A stretch of 64,000 nt of DNA from the NCBI GenBank assembly GCA_959019945.1, contig CAUEQD010000009.1, positions 1 to 64,000 of the forward strand. The letters are read 5' to 3'. Both the position numbers and the translations under genes were made by a program. The stretch comes from an uncultured Collinsella sp. GTDB taxonomy: Bacteria; Actinomycetota; Coriobacteriia; Coriobacteriales; Coriobacteriaceae. The notes beneath the pieces were generated by a model that worked only from the letters and a program-made list of their open reading frames with translations, did no database searches and was not told where the DNA came from. Below, one piece after another: positions 55,849-64,000 of the stretch; positions within the stretch are counted from its first letter, which is position 1, and every line of letters begins with the position of its first letter.

Positions 55849-57257
55849 TGGCAAAAATTAATACTACCAAGTCAGACATTATATGGAACTATGTAAGCAC
55901 TGTTCTTTCAATGGGGAGCAGCTTCCTTCTTCTTCCGTTTCTGCTTGCTTACTTATCTAACGCCGAACTTGGTCTCTGGTACACTTTTGTTGCCATTGGG
56001 AATTTAACGCTGTTATTTGAATTTGGCTTTACACCAACTTTTGCGAGAAATATTGTCTATTGTCTTAGCGGTGCGCGTAGCATTAGCAAGAGCGGCTACG
56101 ATTCATCTCAAGTTGGTGATTCTGTAGACTATGAGCTGCTTGGCAAATTGATTAAAACATCCCGGATTGTTTACGCGTTAATTTCTTGCGTTGTCCTGAT
56201 GCTTACCGCTACAGTTGGAACTGCCTACATTTCTTCAATTTCAAGTGCTATTGATCCCTTTTCTTGTTGGACCGCATGGTTAATTTTTTGTTTTGATGTG
56301 TTTTTTAATCTATTCTTTTTTCATTATACGACCTGCCTGAGAGGGTTCGGGGATATTTCCGCTGAAAGCAGGGCAAAGTCTTATGGTCGCATTGGGCAGC
56401 TTGTGGTTTCTGCGTTTTTGCTGTTTATGGGTTTTGGCATCATTGGCGCTGCCATCGGTTATCTGTTTAATGACATTGTGCTGAGATTTTTTTGCGGTCG
56501 CTTTCTGGAGGTTCACTCAGAGGCGATAAAAAAAGCAAACGATGCTTGTACGGGTGTTTCTATTTCTGAAATAAAAGAAACGTTTATTTCAGTGGCTTAT
56601 TTGGCGTGGAGGGACGGCGTTGTTCAACTTTGCTGCTATGCTTCCACTCAGTTGAGTTCGCTGCTCTGCTCCTATTTTCTTGGTGTGGAGGTTAACTCTC
56701 AGTATTCATTAATTATTCAAGTTGGCGGTGCAATTTACGGGTTTGCCAGCGCCTACGTTCGATCTTTTATTCCAATGTTTCAATCTGCTTATGCTGGTGG
56801 CGAAGTTCAGACTGCACGAAAAATTATTGAAAAAAGTCTGTCTCTATATTGGATTTTAATTGTTGTATGCACGATCGGTGTCTGGTTTGTCGGCTTCCCA
56901 GTCTTGTTCCTAGTTAAGAAAGGTTTTTCCCCCGACGGGCTTCTTTATTTCGCCTTGGTTGTTTATCTTGCGGTTTGGAACCATCATTCATTGTGTTGTA
57001 ATTACATTATCAGTACGAATGAAATCCCCTATCTCCCGGCTTATATAGTTTCGGCTATTGCAGGTTTTGTATTGTCGTATGTCTTAATTTCCTTTACTGG
57101 CATGGGCGTCTGGGCGCTTGTGGTTGGTAATGGGGCCGCTCAGCTTGCATATAATAATTGGAAATGGCCTATATACCTTGCGCGTAAATTCTCTTCCCAT
57201 TATTTTGCGTTGATTAGAGCTGGTCTCATGCAGTGGTCCTGCGCATTGAAGAAATAA
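55848..57257 (+). CDS. Polysaccharide flippase (Wzx-like)
   Basis: 469 residues with about 12 predicted membrane helices, matching MOP-family Wzx. IIWNYVSTVLSMGSSFLLLPF near the N-terminus and NAELGLWYTFVAIGNL are typical. It moves lipid-linked repeats across the membrane. The start overlaps the upstream stop. Gene order ends here with no Wzz/Wzc partner in view. Confidence 0.8.
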   Translation: MAKINTTKSDIIWNYVSTVLSMGSSFLLLPFLLAYLSNAELGLWYTFVAIGNLTLLFEFGFTPTFARNIVYCLSGARSISKSGYDSSQVGDSVDYELLGKLIKTSRIVYALISCVVLMLTATVGTAYISSISSAIDPFSCWTAWLIFCFDVFFNLFFFHYTTCLRGFGDISAESRAKSYGRIGQLVVSAFLLFMGFGIIGAAIGYLFNDIVLRFFCGRFLEVHSEAIKKANDACTGVSISEIKETFISVAYLAWRDGVVQLCCYASTQLSSLLCSYFLGVEVNSQYSLIIQVGGAIYGFASAYVRSFIPMFQSAYAGGEVQTARKIIEKSLSLYWILIVVCTIGVWFVGFPVLFLVKKGFSPDGLLYFALVVYLAVWNHHSLCCNYIISTNEIPYLPAYIVSAIAGFVLSYVLISFTGMGVWALVVGNGAAQLAYNNWKWPIYLARKFSSHYFALIRAGLMQWSCALKK

Positions 57258-57451
57258 GTGTTAATCACTGCTTTAATGTGACTTATGATTTCGATCGCAC
57301 CGGATATGTTGATGTAAATCCGCCGACGGCCTGCCGTCGAAAAGGGGAAAACTGCCCCTTTTCTTGAATCCGGAATACCATAATACGGATTCTGGGAAAG
57401 AGCGGTGACCGCTATGGTGATGCTGTCAGACGCGATGCCGCGTCCGTTGCG

Positions 57452-58675
57452 ATGCTGAAGTTGGCGGACGGGGTGGTGGACATCCAATCTCTGTTCATGC
57501 CGCTTGCCGTGCAGGTGGTTACCGCCATCATGGACGCCGAGGTTGACCAGCTCTGCGGCGATGGGGCCAACAATAGGAACGGCAACAGAGGCCGCCTCGT
57601 GACATGCGTGGGTATGCTCAACCTGGGTGTCCCTCAACTCTGGACGGGCGGCTTCTTCCCCGAGGACGTCCTCGAGCACCACCGGCGCGTCGACCGCGCG
57701 CTCGTCGCGGCGGTGGCCGAGATGTGCGCTACCGGCACCAGCACTAGGAAGGTGCAGAGGGTAGCCGAGAAGATGGGCATCGGGAGGCTCGGCAGGGGCC
57801 GTGTGGGTACAATCGCCGTTAGCCTCGACGCCGAGATAGCCGACCTGGCGGAGGGACGTTCGAGGTGCGCTCGATACCCTTAATCTGGCTCGACGTGACC
57901 TACTTCAAGTGCCGCTGCGGGGGCCGCGCGGCTTCGACCGCGGCTGTCACGGCGATAGGCTGCGACGAGTCCGGCTGGAGGCAGGTGCTCGGCGTATCGG
58001 TGGTGGACACGGAGTCGCATGACTCGTGGCTCGGCTTCCTGCAGGCGCCGCGCGACCGTGGCACCTCCGGCAACGAGTTCGTCCGTATCCGATGTCCCCG
58101 GGGCCTGGTCAGGGCCATAGGCGAGGTCTTCCAGGGGGGCGGCCTAGCAGCGATGCGCGACTGCATGCGCGAGGCCGGCTCCTGGCAGCTGAGGCGCCGC
58201 GTGGGCCAGCATCTTCTCTTCGGTCTTCCGCGCCAGGTACGCCGCCACCGCCGTGGCCATGTACCACGCGGCGTGCGAGATGCTGGTGGGGTGCTGCCTG
58301 GGGGCGGCAAGGGCGCTCGAGGAGGCGGAGCCTGACGCGCTAGCGCACCTGGACTTCCCACCGTCGCACTGGAAGCGCCTGCGCACCAACAACTTGCGGG
58401 AGCGCGCCAAAAGGGAAACCAAACGCGACTCGCGCGTGGTGCAGGTTTTCCCGTCGGAGAGTTCGCTGCTCAGGCTCGTGGGAGCCGTCATGTGCGACCA
58501 GGCCGAGACATGGGCCGGCTCACGCTACTTTTCGGAGAGGAAGATGGCCGAGATGCACGACGCGGAGCTCCGGAGGGGCGCCTTGGGCTGTCATGACTGG
58601 GCCGAGCTGGGAAAGACCGACAGGAAGATGGTCGAATCCAGCCTGGAGCTTGCTGACGGCGTGGAGACGGCCTAG
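57452..58675 (+). pseudogene. IS256-family transposase, frameshifted remnant
   Basis: Three fragments in two frames. 57452-57883 is the N-terminal part (LAVQVVTAIMDAEVDQLCG). 57865-58335 has WLDVTYFKCRCGGRAAS, a DDE Asp region, then lost sequence. 58253-58675 has FPPSHWKRLRTNNLRERAKRE and RVVQVFPSESSLLRLVGAV, the C-terminal DDE Glu region. Short deletions break the frame. The right end near 58700-58750 (AGTGTCCATTACACC) looks like an IS256 terminus; a matching left end was not found. Confidence 0.75.
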
Positions 58676-58741
58676 GATATCGATAGATTCCGGATCCTGG
58701 ATGCAGGGGGCAAAGTGTCCATTACACCAACTATCGCGACA

Positions 58742-59923
58742 CTACCCGGTCGAGCGGTAGGCGTAGCCGTCCTTCTGGTAGTTTGCCGTGTGGTCGGAGT
58801 GGGCGATTGCCATGAGCTCGTCGGTCAGGCCAAAGTACAGATGGCGCTGGTCCAGGTCTCCGTACCAGTTGTCGCTGGTGTCGTCCCAGGTTAGGTCCAT
58901 CTGGCACCATTTGCCGTCGATCTTCACGGCGTTCCAGGTGTGGCCGTTGCCGGTGATGCGGCCGTTGGCGATGCCCGCTGCGTCAAGGAGCTTGGAGTAT
59001 ATGCGCTGGTAGCTCTCGCAGGTGCCCTGGTGGCGCGTGAGGCCGCTCTCGGCCGAGCACCAGTTGAGGCTGTGGTCGTACTCCAGCTGGTCGAGCGTCC
59101 AGTCGTGGAGCCAAAGCGCCATGTCGTATTCCGAGCCGTTTGTCTCTTGCCTGCACTGGGCCACGGCGTCGTTGACGATCTGCGTGACGCTTGGGCGGGC
59201 GGCGTCGTTTACGGTCACCTCCGCCGTGGTGCGCAGGTAGTAGATCCCCTTGTCGTTTTGGGGGTCGTTTCTGTCGTTGTCCATAAAGTAGAAGTGGATG
59301 CGGTATGTGCCCGACGCCGTGAAGTCAAAGGTAAAGTCGTGGCCCGTGGTGCCCAGGCTGCAGTAGCTGGCCCATGCCGGGCGCGACGGGTCGCAGACGC
59401 TCTCCTGGCCGCCGCCGTCCCAATAGGTGGGCACGTCCATGCGCGCCTTGGCCTGGGACGAGCCGTTGGTCTGGGTTACGTGGAAGGTCGTCGCGGTGCT
59501 CGCGGGGGCGTCGTCCCACGAGACGGTGAAGGTGACGCCGTTTTGGGTTGCGGTGGCGGAGTGGGCGTAGGTGGTTTGTGGCGCGGTGGAGATGGCCTCG
59601 GGTGTGGGGGTGGTTTGGGCTCGGAGGGTTGGGGTGGGGTTGGCCGCGTCGGTTGCGGCGGTGGTGGCGTCAGCGCTTTCCGTGTTGACTGCGCTGGTGC
59701 CGGTGGATGTTGCGGTGCTGTCCTCTGCGGTATCTGCTGTCGCATTTGTATCGGTGCCGTCTTCGGCCTTGCCTGTGCCGCTGCTCGTGGCGTCGGCTTG
59801 CGCCTGCTGCTCGGCTGTTGCTCGAGGCTGCGTGGTTTCTGCAATGGCTGCCATGGGCATCGTCGCGCTGACCATGGACGTGCACGCGATCGCGCAGAGC
59901 AGGTAGTAAAGGGGTCGTTTCAT
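58742..59923 (-). CDS. Secreted transglutaminase-like protein
   Basis: 393 residues. An N-terminal signal peptide (MKRPLYYLLCAIACTSMV to MAAIAE) is followed by a ~100-residue low-complexity Thr/Ala/Ser linker. The C-terminal domain has GTCESYQRIYSKLLDAAG (catalytic Cys), GHTWNAVKIDGKWC (His) and DLTWDDTSDNW (Asp), the transglutaminase-like triad. It is probably an extracellular or surface cysteine-type enzyme or peptidase. ATG at 59923 is chosen because it begins the signal peptide. Confidence 0.85.
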   Translation of the reverse strand: MKRPLYYLLCAIACTSMVSATMPMAAIAETTQPRATAEQQAQADATSSGTGKAEDGTDTNATADTAEDSTATSTGTSAVNTESADATTAATDAANPTPTLRAQTTPTPEAISTAPQTTYAHSATATQNGVTFTVSWDDAPASTATTFHVTQTNGSSQAKARMDVPTYWDGGGQESVCDPSRPAWASYCSLGTTGHDFTFDFTASGTYRIHFYFMDNDRNDPQNDKGIYYLRTTAEVTVNDAARPSVTQIVNDAVAQCRQETNGSEYDMALWLHDWTLDQLEYDHSLNWCSAESGLTRHQGTCESYQRIYSKLLDAAGIANGRITGNGHTWNAVKIDGKWCQMDLTWDDTSDNWYGDLDQRHLYFGLTDELMAIAHSDHTANYQKDGYAYRSTG

Positions 59924-60112
59924 AGCGGAGCCTCTCGGTGAGCAGCCAATAGGGTTCGAAGGCAGCTCCAGGCCAGCACTCCGCACATATTTTGTTGGGG
60001 TTTATTTTACGGGAACCCCAGTCAACATCAGCGAACTTTCTGGGGAATGTTGGGGGAGTAGCTGACTGTTGGGAAGTTTGCCATTGGCGGCGTCCCGCCC
60101 GCGCTTCGTGGG

Positions 60113-60783
60113 TTAATCGTGATGCGGCAGCTTCAACATGAGGCCGTCTCGCGCTTCTTCGAGACTCGCCACCGAGACCTTCCAGGAAAAGTCCGCGAGG
60201 CTGCTGCCTAGGTCAAGCTCTACATGGTCGTATTCTTCAATTTTGCAGCCAGGGTGGTTCTCGTCGGGTATAAGACGGCATTCGACCGGTTGCGACCCGA
60301 TGATTCGATACTCCTTCTGATATGCGTACTTGGGCGTTTTAATAACGAGATTGTGCGGGATGCCCTCAAAGATCTCGTGGATCAGTTTTGGTCCGGGTAC
60401 GCCATAGGAGATGGGGCCGTGGGCGTAGATGCTCCCTCCGTCGGCGGTGTGTCTGTCGGCGAGGCACGCGAAGCTGTCGTACTGTACAATGCCGATCCAC
60501 CCGTCCGCGCACCCGAACTCCTGGATCATTCGCATCGGGATTTTCACGGCGTTGTCGACGATATCGTTCTCGCGGACCGTGTACATGCAGTAGATGGGCA
60601 GGCAAGTATATCCGTAGAGGCACACCCGGGAGCCATGGACGCCTCGAGTGGATCGCCCTGCTCGCCAGGCAGGCCTTGGTAGTAGCCGGCCGCGTTCATG
60701 TAGAGACGACCGGTAATCAAGTTGTCTATGTAGGCTTCCTTGGGTGCGAACTTGAGTAGGTATGCGATGCCGTCTTTGAGCAT
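60113..60783 (-). pseudogene. Frameshifted unknown protein
   Basis: Two overlapping frames read as one protein. The N-terminal part (MLKDGIAYLLKFAPKEAYI to GDPLEASMAPG) passes at the GGG run (60625-60627) into VCLYGYTCLPIYCMYTVREND in the other frame; adding one G restores about 223 residues. YAYQKEYRIIGSQPVECRL near the C-terminus vaguely recalls DUF2971. A pseudogene, or a sequencing error. RBS AAGGAT precedes ATG at 60783. Confidence 0.65.
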
Positions 60784-61014
60784 AGCGGATCCTTTCTTGG
60801 GTGGAGGTGCCCCGGGCCGCCTTGTGCGCCCCGGTTTCTCATTGCCAAGATAAGGGATATTCTCAGAACCTTCGTGCCGGATTGACGTGGACCTGCGCCG
60901 CTTGGGTGTGCTGGCTCATTAGGACGTTAACGCTTGCGCAGCAAAGAGCTTCGGGTGCTATATTCCGACCCGCTACGAAATGGTCTGCTAGTAGATCGGT
61001 TATAGTGGCACGCC

Positions 61015-61692
61015 TCAGCTTGACTGTGCGATGTTCACTTCCTTGTTTGCTTCACGAGCAATACGATGCTGGTCTTCATATTCGAATTCAAGAGATACGC
61101 ATGTCGATGCATCGAGGTCGAAAACGTAATTGTATCCAGGGACCGAGACGATAACAGATGCGAAGTGGCATGAGTGATCACTGGACTCTTTTTTCATGTT
61201 GGAGAGCGCTTCGCGAAGCATTTCCGCGTCAGCAAGAATATTGGACCTGACAAACAACTCGTTTCTCCTAACGGTTTCGTAGTCACCAGAGTCGAGTCTG
61301 TCCAGCTTTTTGCGAAGAGCCTCAATAACCGGCTCGAACGAATCAGAACTATTTGGGCCATACAGGACTTCTTTTTCGAAATGCGCTCCACATTGCTCAA
61401 TAAGTTCGACTCGACGTTTTTCCTGAGAAGAATCATTCTCGTATAGGAGTTTGGAATAGAGGGATTCTGCCTTTCTGCTGTCTTGTGATTGGGAAGCTGT
61501 TGCCTCTATGCCCAGGGACTGTTCCCGATCGATCAGATCCGGTTTGTCGCTGTAAGCCAAATTGCCGTATTTGTCGCTATCGATAAATTGCAGAACATGT
61601 CTCGCATAACACTCCCAGATATCAATCTTGGTCCTGCCAAGGATGGGCATGACGTAGCTTTCGCTATCAATTGGGCTATGCATATGGCTCAC
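61015..61692 (-). CDS. Unknown protein beside the CBASS-like pair
   Basis: 225 residues, charged and mostly soluble with no membrane helix or recognised motif. GTG at 61692 is one of several possible starts (ATG at 61683 and 61650 lie close by). Helical segments such as EALRKKLDRLDSGDYETVRRN are visible. The gap 60784-61014 has no gene beyond its promoter region. It may be a defense-island gene, by location only. Confidence 0.5.
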   Translation of the reverse strand: MSHMHSPIDSESYVMPILGRTKIDIWECYARHVLQFIDSDKYGNLAYSDKPDLIDREQSLGIEATASQSQDSRKAESLYSKLLYENDSSQEKRRVELIEQCGAHFEKEVLYGPNSSDSFEPVIEALRKKLDRLDSGDYETVRRNELFVRSNILADAEMLREALSNMKKESSDHSCHFASVIVSVPGYNYVFDLDASTCVSLEFEYEDQHRIAREANKEVNIAQSS

Positions 61693-61798
61693 TTCTGGTA
61701 CTCGAATCTCGGGGTTAATGTCTGCCTTATTGTGCGATTTTTCTTGTCCTCGCGGCGTCCTATCCTTTTAGAAAACACTGACTGTTTGGAGGATAGCA

Positions 61799-62368
61799 AT
61801 GGAAACAACCGCTGAAGAGTTTGAAGAAAGGCGCAGGCTCTTACTGCAAGTAGCTGAGGCTTATGCAAATCTTTTATATACGTATAAGACGCAGCTCGTT
61901 GCGGCGGACAACGCCAACGGACTCAACAACCGTTTATCCGTAATGCAGACTGTTTTGACATCGGTTTCCGCTTGTGGCTTTGTAAGTATCTGGCTATCTG
62001 GAATGAAAATTGCGGCGCTGGTTGCCGCCGGCCTATCTGTCATCAGTCTAGCAATAACAATTTATCTTAAAGGGGCAAACTTGAGCGAGAGGGCGAATTG
62101 CCATGGCGCTACCGCAGATGCAATTTGGGTGATTCTTCAGGGGTATCTATCACTTCTTGCCGACAGCCGCTCATTTGATTTGGCGGAAATCAGGTCTCGT
62201 CGTGATTCTCTTCAAAAGGAAGTTGCTTCAATTTACACAAAAAGCCCTATGACAAATCCCAAAGCTTATTCAAAGGCCCGTGAAAGCATTAAGGCGGGCG
62301 ACTGTGGGTTTTCTCCGATGGAGATAGAACAAATACTCCCAGTCGGATTGAGGGATTTGGTTAGATAA
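61799..62368 (+). CDS. SLATT-domain two-helix membrane effector
   Basis: 189 residues. An N-terminal helix (EEFEERRRLLLQVAEAYANLLYTYK) precedes two membrane helices (about residues 48-68 and 71-92), then a long C-terminal helical region. This is the layout of SLATT proteins found with SMODS nucleotidyltransferases and proposed as pore-forming effectors of cyclic-nucleotide defense. It starts after TTTGGAGG and ends 15 nt before the CD-NTase. Confidence 0.72.
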   Translation: METTAEEFEERRRLLLQVAEAYANLLYTYKTQLVAADNANGLNNRLSVMQTVLTSVSACGFVSIWLSGMKIAALVAAGLSVISLAITIYLKGANLSERANCHGATADAIWVILQGYLSLLADSRSFDLAEIRSRRDSLQKEVASIYTKSPMTNPKAYSKARESIKAGDCGFSPMEIEQILPVGLRDLVR

Positions 62369-62383
62369 CTGAAGGGAGCAAAC

Positions 62384-63684
62384 ATGGACGAAAAACGTTC
62401 TTTTGAGAACTTCTTCGATTCAATTTCGTTGGATTCATTGAGTGAGTATCAATCGTCGATTGAGTCATTGACGAAATTATTGAACAAAAAATACTACGAT
62501 TCGGATTCTGTCGATGACCATTGTCTTGTGGTTGGATCAGTTGGTCGGCAAACCGCTGTTTCGGAAACTAGCGATCTCGACCTTTTGTTTGTACTGCCAC
62601 AGGAAGTCTATACGAGATTCAATGCCTATGACTCTAATGGGCAGTCGGCGCTTCTCCAAGAAGTCAAAAAACAATTAAAAGCCGTTACCCCAAGACTGAC
62701 ATAAAAGGTGACGGACAAGCTGTAGTGATTAACTTCACAGATAGGTTTTATTCGATTGATTTGGTTCCTGCTTTTGAGCAGGACGACGGATCGTTCAAAT
62801 ATCCCGATTCAAATGATGGTGGGTTTTGGAAAAAGACGGATCCTATTCCTGAGCAAGATGCCTGTTCTACTCTATTTGAAAAGACCGATGGAGATGGCAA
62901 AAGGCTCTGCAATGCTCTAAGGGTATGGAAAAATACTCTTGGATTTCATTTTAAGGGCCTGCTCATCGATACTCTTGTTAATAGTTTTTATAACCAGAAA
63001 GACCGTTCCAGCGACCCGTATGATCTCTTGTCCGACCTCTTTAAATTTTTGTCCGAGCAAGATCGCGAACAATCTTTTTGGCATGCTCTGGGCAGCAACC
63101 AACGGGTTACGAATGATGACAATGGGGCGTTTGTACCAAAAGCCAAGAAAGCTCATGGAAAACTAATCGATGCCACTAGTTCTGATGAAAAAGAGCAAGT
63201 TCTCATTGATTTATTTGGAAAGTCGTTTTCCGAAGCTGTTGTCGATGGTTCTTCCGATAGTGAAGAAGCCCAATTTGCTTCCAAGTATGGCGTGGCCATT
63301 GATGAGCGATTTGTCGAGGATCAATTTAAGGTTGATATTCGTCGTTCGATGGAAATCGATTGCCAAGTTATACAGCATGGTTTTAGGCCCTCATTACTTA
63401 GGGATATGTTGTCTAGACATTGTCCTTTACTACGAAAGCGCTCGCTTCATTTCTTTGTTGTCAATGCTGCTTCTTTTAGAGATTGCGTTTTTTACTGGAA
63501 AGTTCGCAACTGCGGTGAAGCTGCATTTCAGAGAAACTGCATCCGAGGCGAAATTCAACGTGGCAATAAAGATGGCTTTCATGATGAGAAGACTGATTTT
63601 GTTGGCCCACATTATGTTGAGTGCTATGCGGTTAGGAGCGGCGTTTGTATAGCACGATCTAGAATTGAAGTTCCTATCAGTTAG
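62384..63684 (+). pseudogene. CD-NTase (SMODS plus C-terminal sensor), frameshifted
   Basis: The first fragment (to 62704) has VGSVGRQTAVSETSDLDLLF, the GS and DxD of CD-NTases (D64, D66). The second (about 62725-63684) has FYSIDLVPAFEQDD, the third Asp, and a C-terminal region with WKVRNCGEAA and GPHYVECYAV resembling the AGS-C sensor domain. Inserting one A in the A6 run (62666-62671) joins them as EVKKTIKSRYPKTDIKGDG, giving about 433 residues. As written it is broken. RBS GAAGGGAG precedes ATG at 62384. Confidence 0.75.
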
Positions 63685-63775
63685 CTCAAAGCACGAATTG
63701 CGTTTTTTGATCTGGTTGAAGAGGATGTCCTCAGTGATACAGTCGTCGTGCACTTTGCGTGAGGCGGAGACAAAG

Positions 63776-63809
63776 AAGGGCCGTTGTTCGGTTTCCGACA
63801 ACGGCCCTT
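63776..63809 (+). terminator. Hairpin after the CD-NTase gene
   Basis: AAGGGCCGTTGT and ACAACGGCCCTT form a 12-bp stem with a 10-nt loop, followed by TG. Confidence 0.65.
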
Positions 63810-63816
63810 TGACGTT

Positions 63817-63843
63817 TCCGCGACAACTGGATGTTGTCGCGGA
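63817..63843. other. Second stem-loop
   Basis: TCCGCGACAAC and GTTGTCGCGGA form an 11-bp perfect stem with a 5-nt loop. The rest of 63685-63960 shows no convincing gene. Confidence 0.55.
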
Positions 63844-63961
63844 TGCCGCTAATGTTGCTAGAACATGCTTTGCAGGGCCTCGCATTTCGGATGTGCTGGG
63901 AAAAATCGAAAACCTCCGAGCACAACTCGTATTGTGACGACAAAACCGCAGGTCGTGGAAG

Positions 63962-64000
63962 GGCAAGACCGAGGTCTGGTCCCCAGATCTCCGTCTTGCC
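63962..64000. other. Long hairpin at the window edge
   Basis: GGCAAGAC and GAGGTCTGG pair with CCAGATCTC and GTCTTGCC around TCC, with a C/C mismatch and one wobble. It may continue beyond the window. Confidence 0.5.

Noticed and set aside
57258..57451. Left inverted repeat of the IS256 remnant
   Set aside because: No sequence matching the right end near 58700 was found by eye.
63731..63943. Short minus-strand reading frame at the window end
   Set aside because: It runs through both hairpins and shows no family motif.

Overview
The window looks like a chromosomal segment of a gut Coriobacteriia, most likely Collinsella or a close relative. This is inferred from gene content (strict-anaerobe formate and hydrogen metabolism, NADP-type glutamate dehydrogenase, tig-clpP-clpX), the GC-rich codon use of the core genes, and resemblance of the core proteins to what I know of Collinsella. 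No database search was possible.

Layout. 1-2.5 kb: an AbiEi-like protein and a PIN/RelB-type toxin-antitoxin pair. 2.5-18 kb: a formate hydrogenlyase island made of a HydN-like ferredoxin, selenocysteine formate dehydrogenase FdhF (in-frame UGA with its own SECIS), hydrogenase-4 genes hyfABCDEFGHI, a HycH-like protein, the HycI protease and a FocA formate channel. 18-25 kb: a second molybdopterin oxidoreductase, then selA, selB and tRNA-Sec, followed by mobA and a DUF3343 protein. The segment therefore encodes a selenoenzyme, most of the machinery that decodes its UGA, and one molybdenum-cofactor enzyme; selD and the hyp genes are not here. 25-30.5 kb: gdhA and a two-gene molybdenum hydroxylase. 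30.6-40 kb: tRNA-Leu, tig, clpP, clpX, valS, folC and an M24 peptidase. 40-43.5 kb: a minus-strand operon of a GlpA-like dehydrogenase, an NAD/FAD oxidoreductase and a DUF1667 protein. 43.5-46.5 kb: an unusual repeat array, a zinc-ribbon membrane protein and thrS.

46.5-57.3 kb is a more AT-rich exopolysaccharide/capsule locus: a NusG paralogue, initiating sugar transferase, glycosyltransferases, pyruvyl transferase with an Fe-S partner, Wzy and Wzx. A 15-bp inverted repeat flanks a promoter-like sequence at its head, and a G9 tract truncates one glycosyltransferase, so both promoter inversion and slipped-strand phase variation are plausible. 57.4-64 kb is accessory: an IS256-family remnant, a secreted transglutaminase-like protein, a frameshifted unknown gene, another unknown, and a CBASS-like pair (SLATT membrane effector plus CD-NTase) in which the CD-NTase has a one-base frameshift in an A-run.

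The most unusual non-coding structures are: (1) at 43.66-43.96 kb, eight copies of a 15-bp motif at exactly 40-bp intervals in alternating orientation, in a divergent promoter region; (2) two nested-hairpin elements in opposite orientation flanking valS, with conserved core and bulge but covarying stems; (3) a 24-bp-arm palindrome in two convergent gene gaps 38 kb apart.
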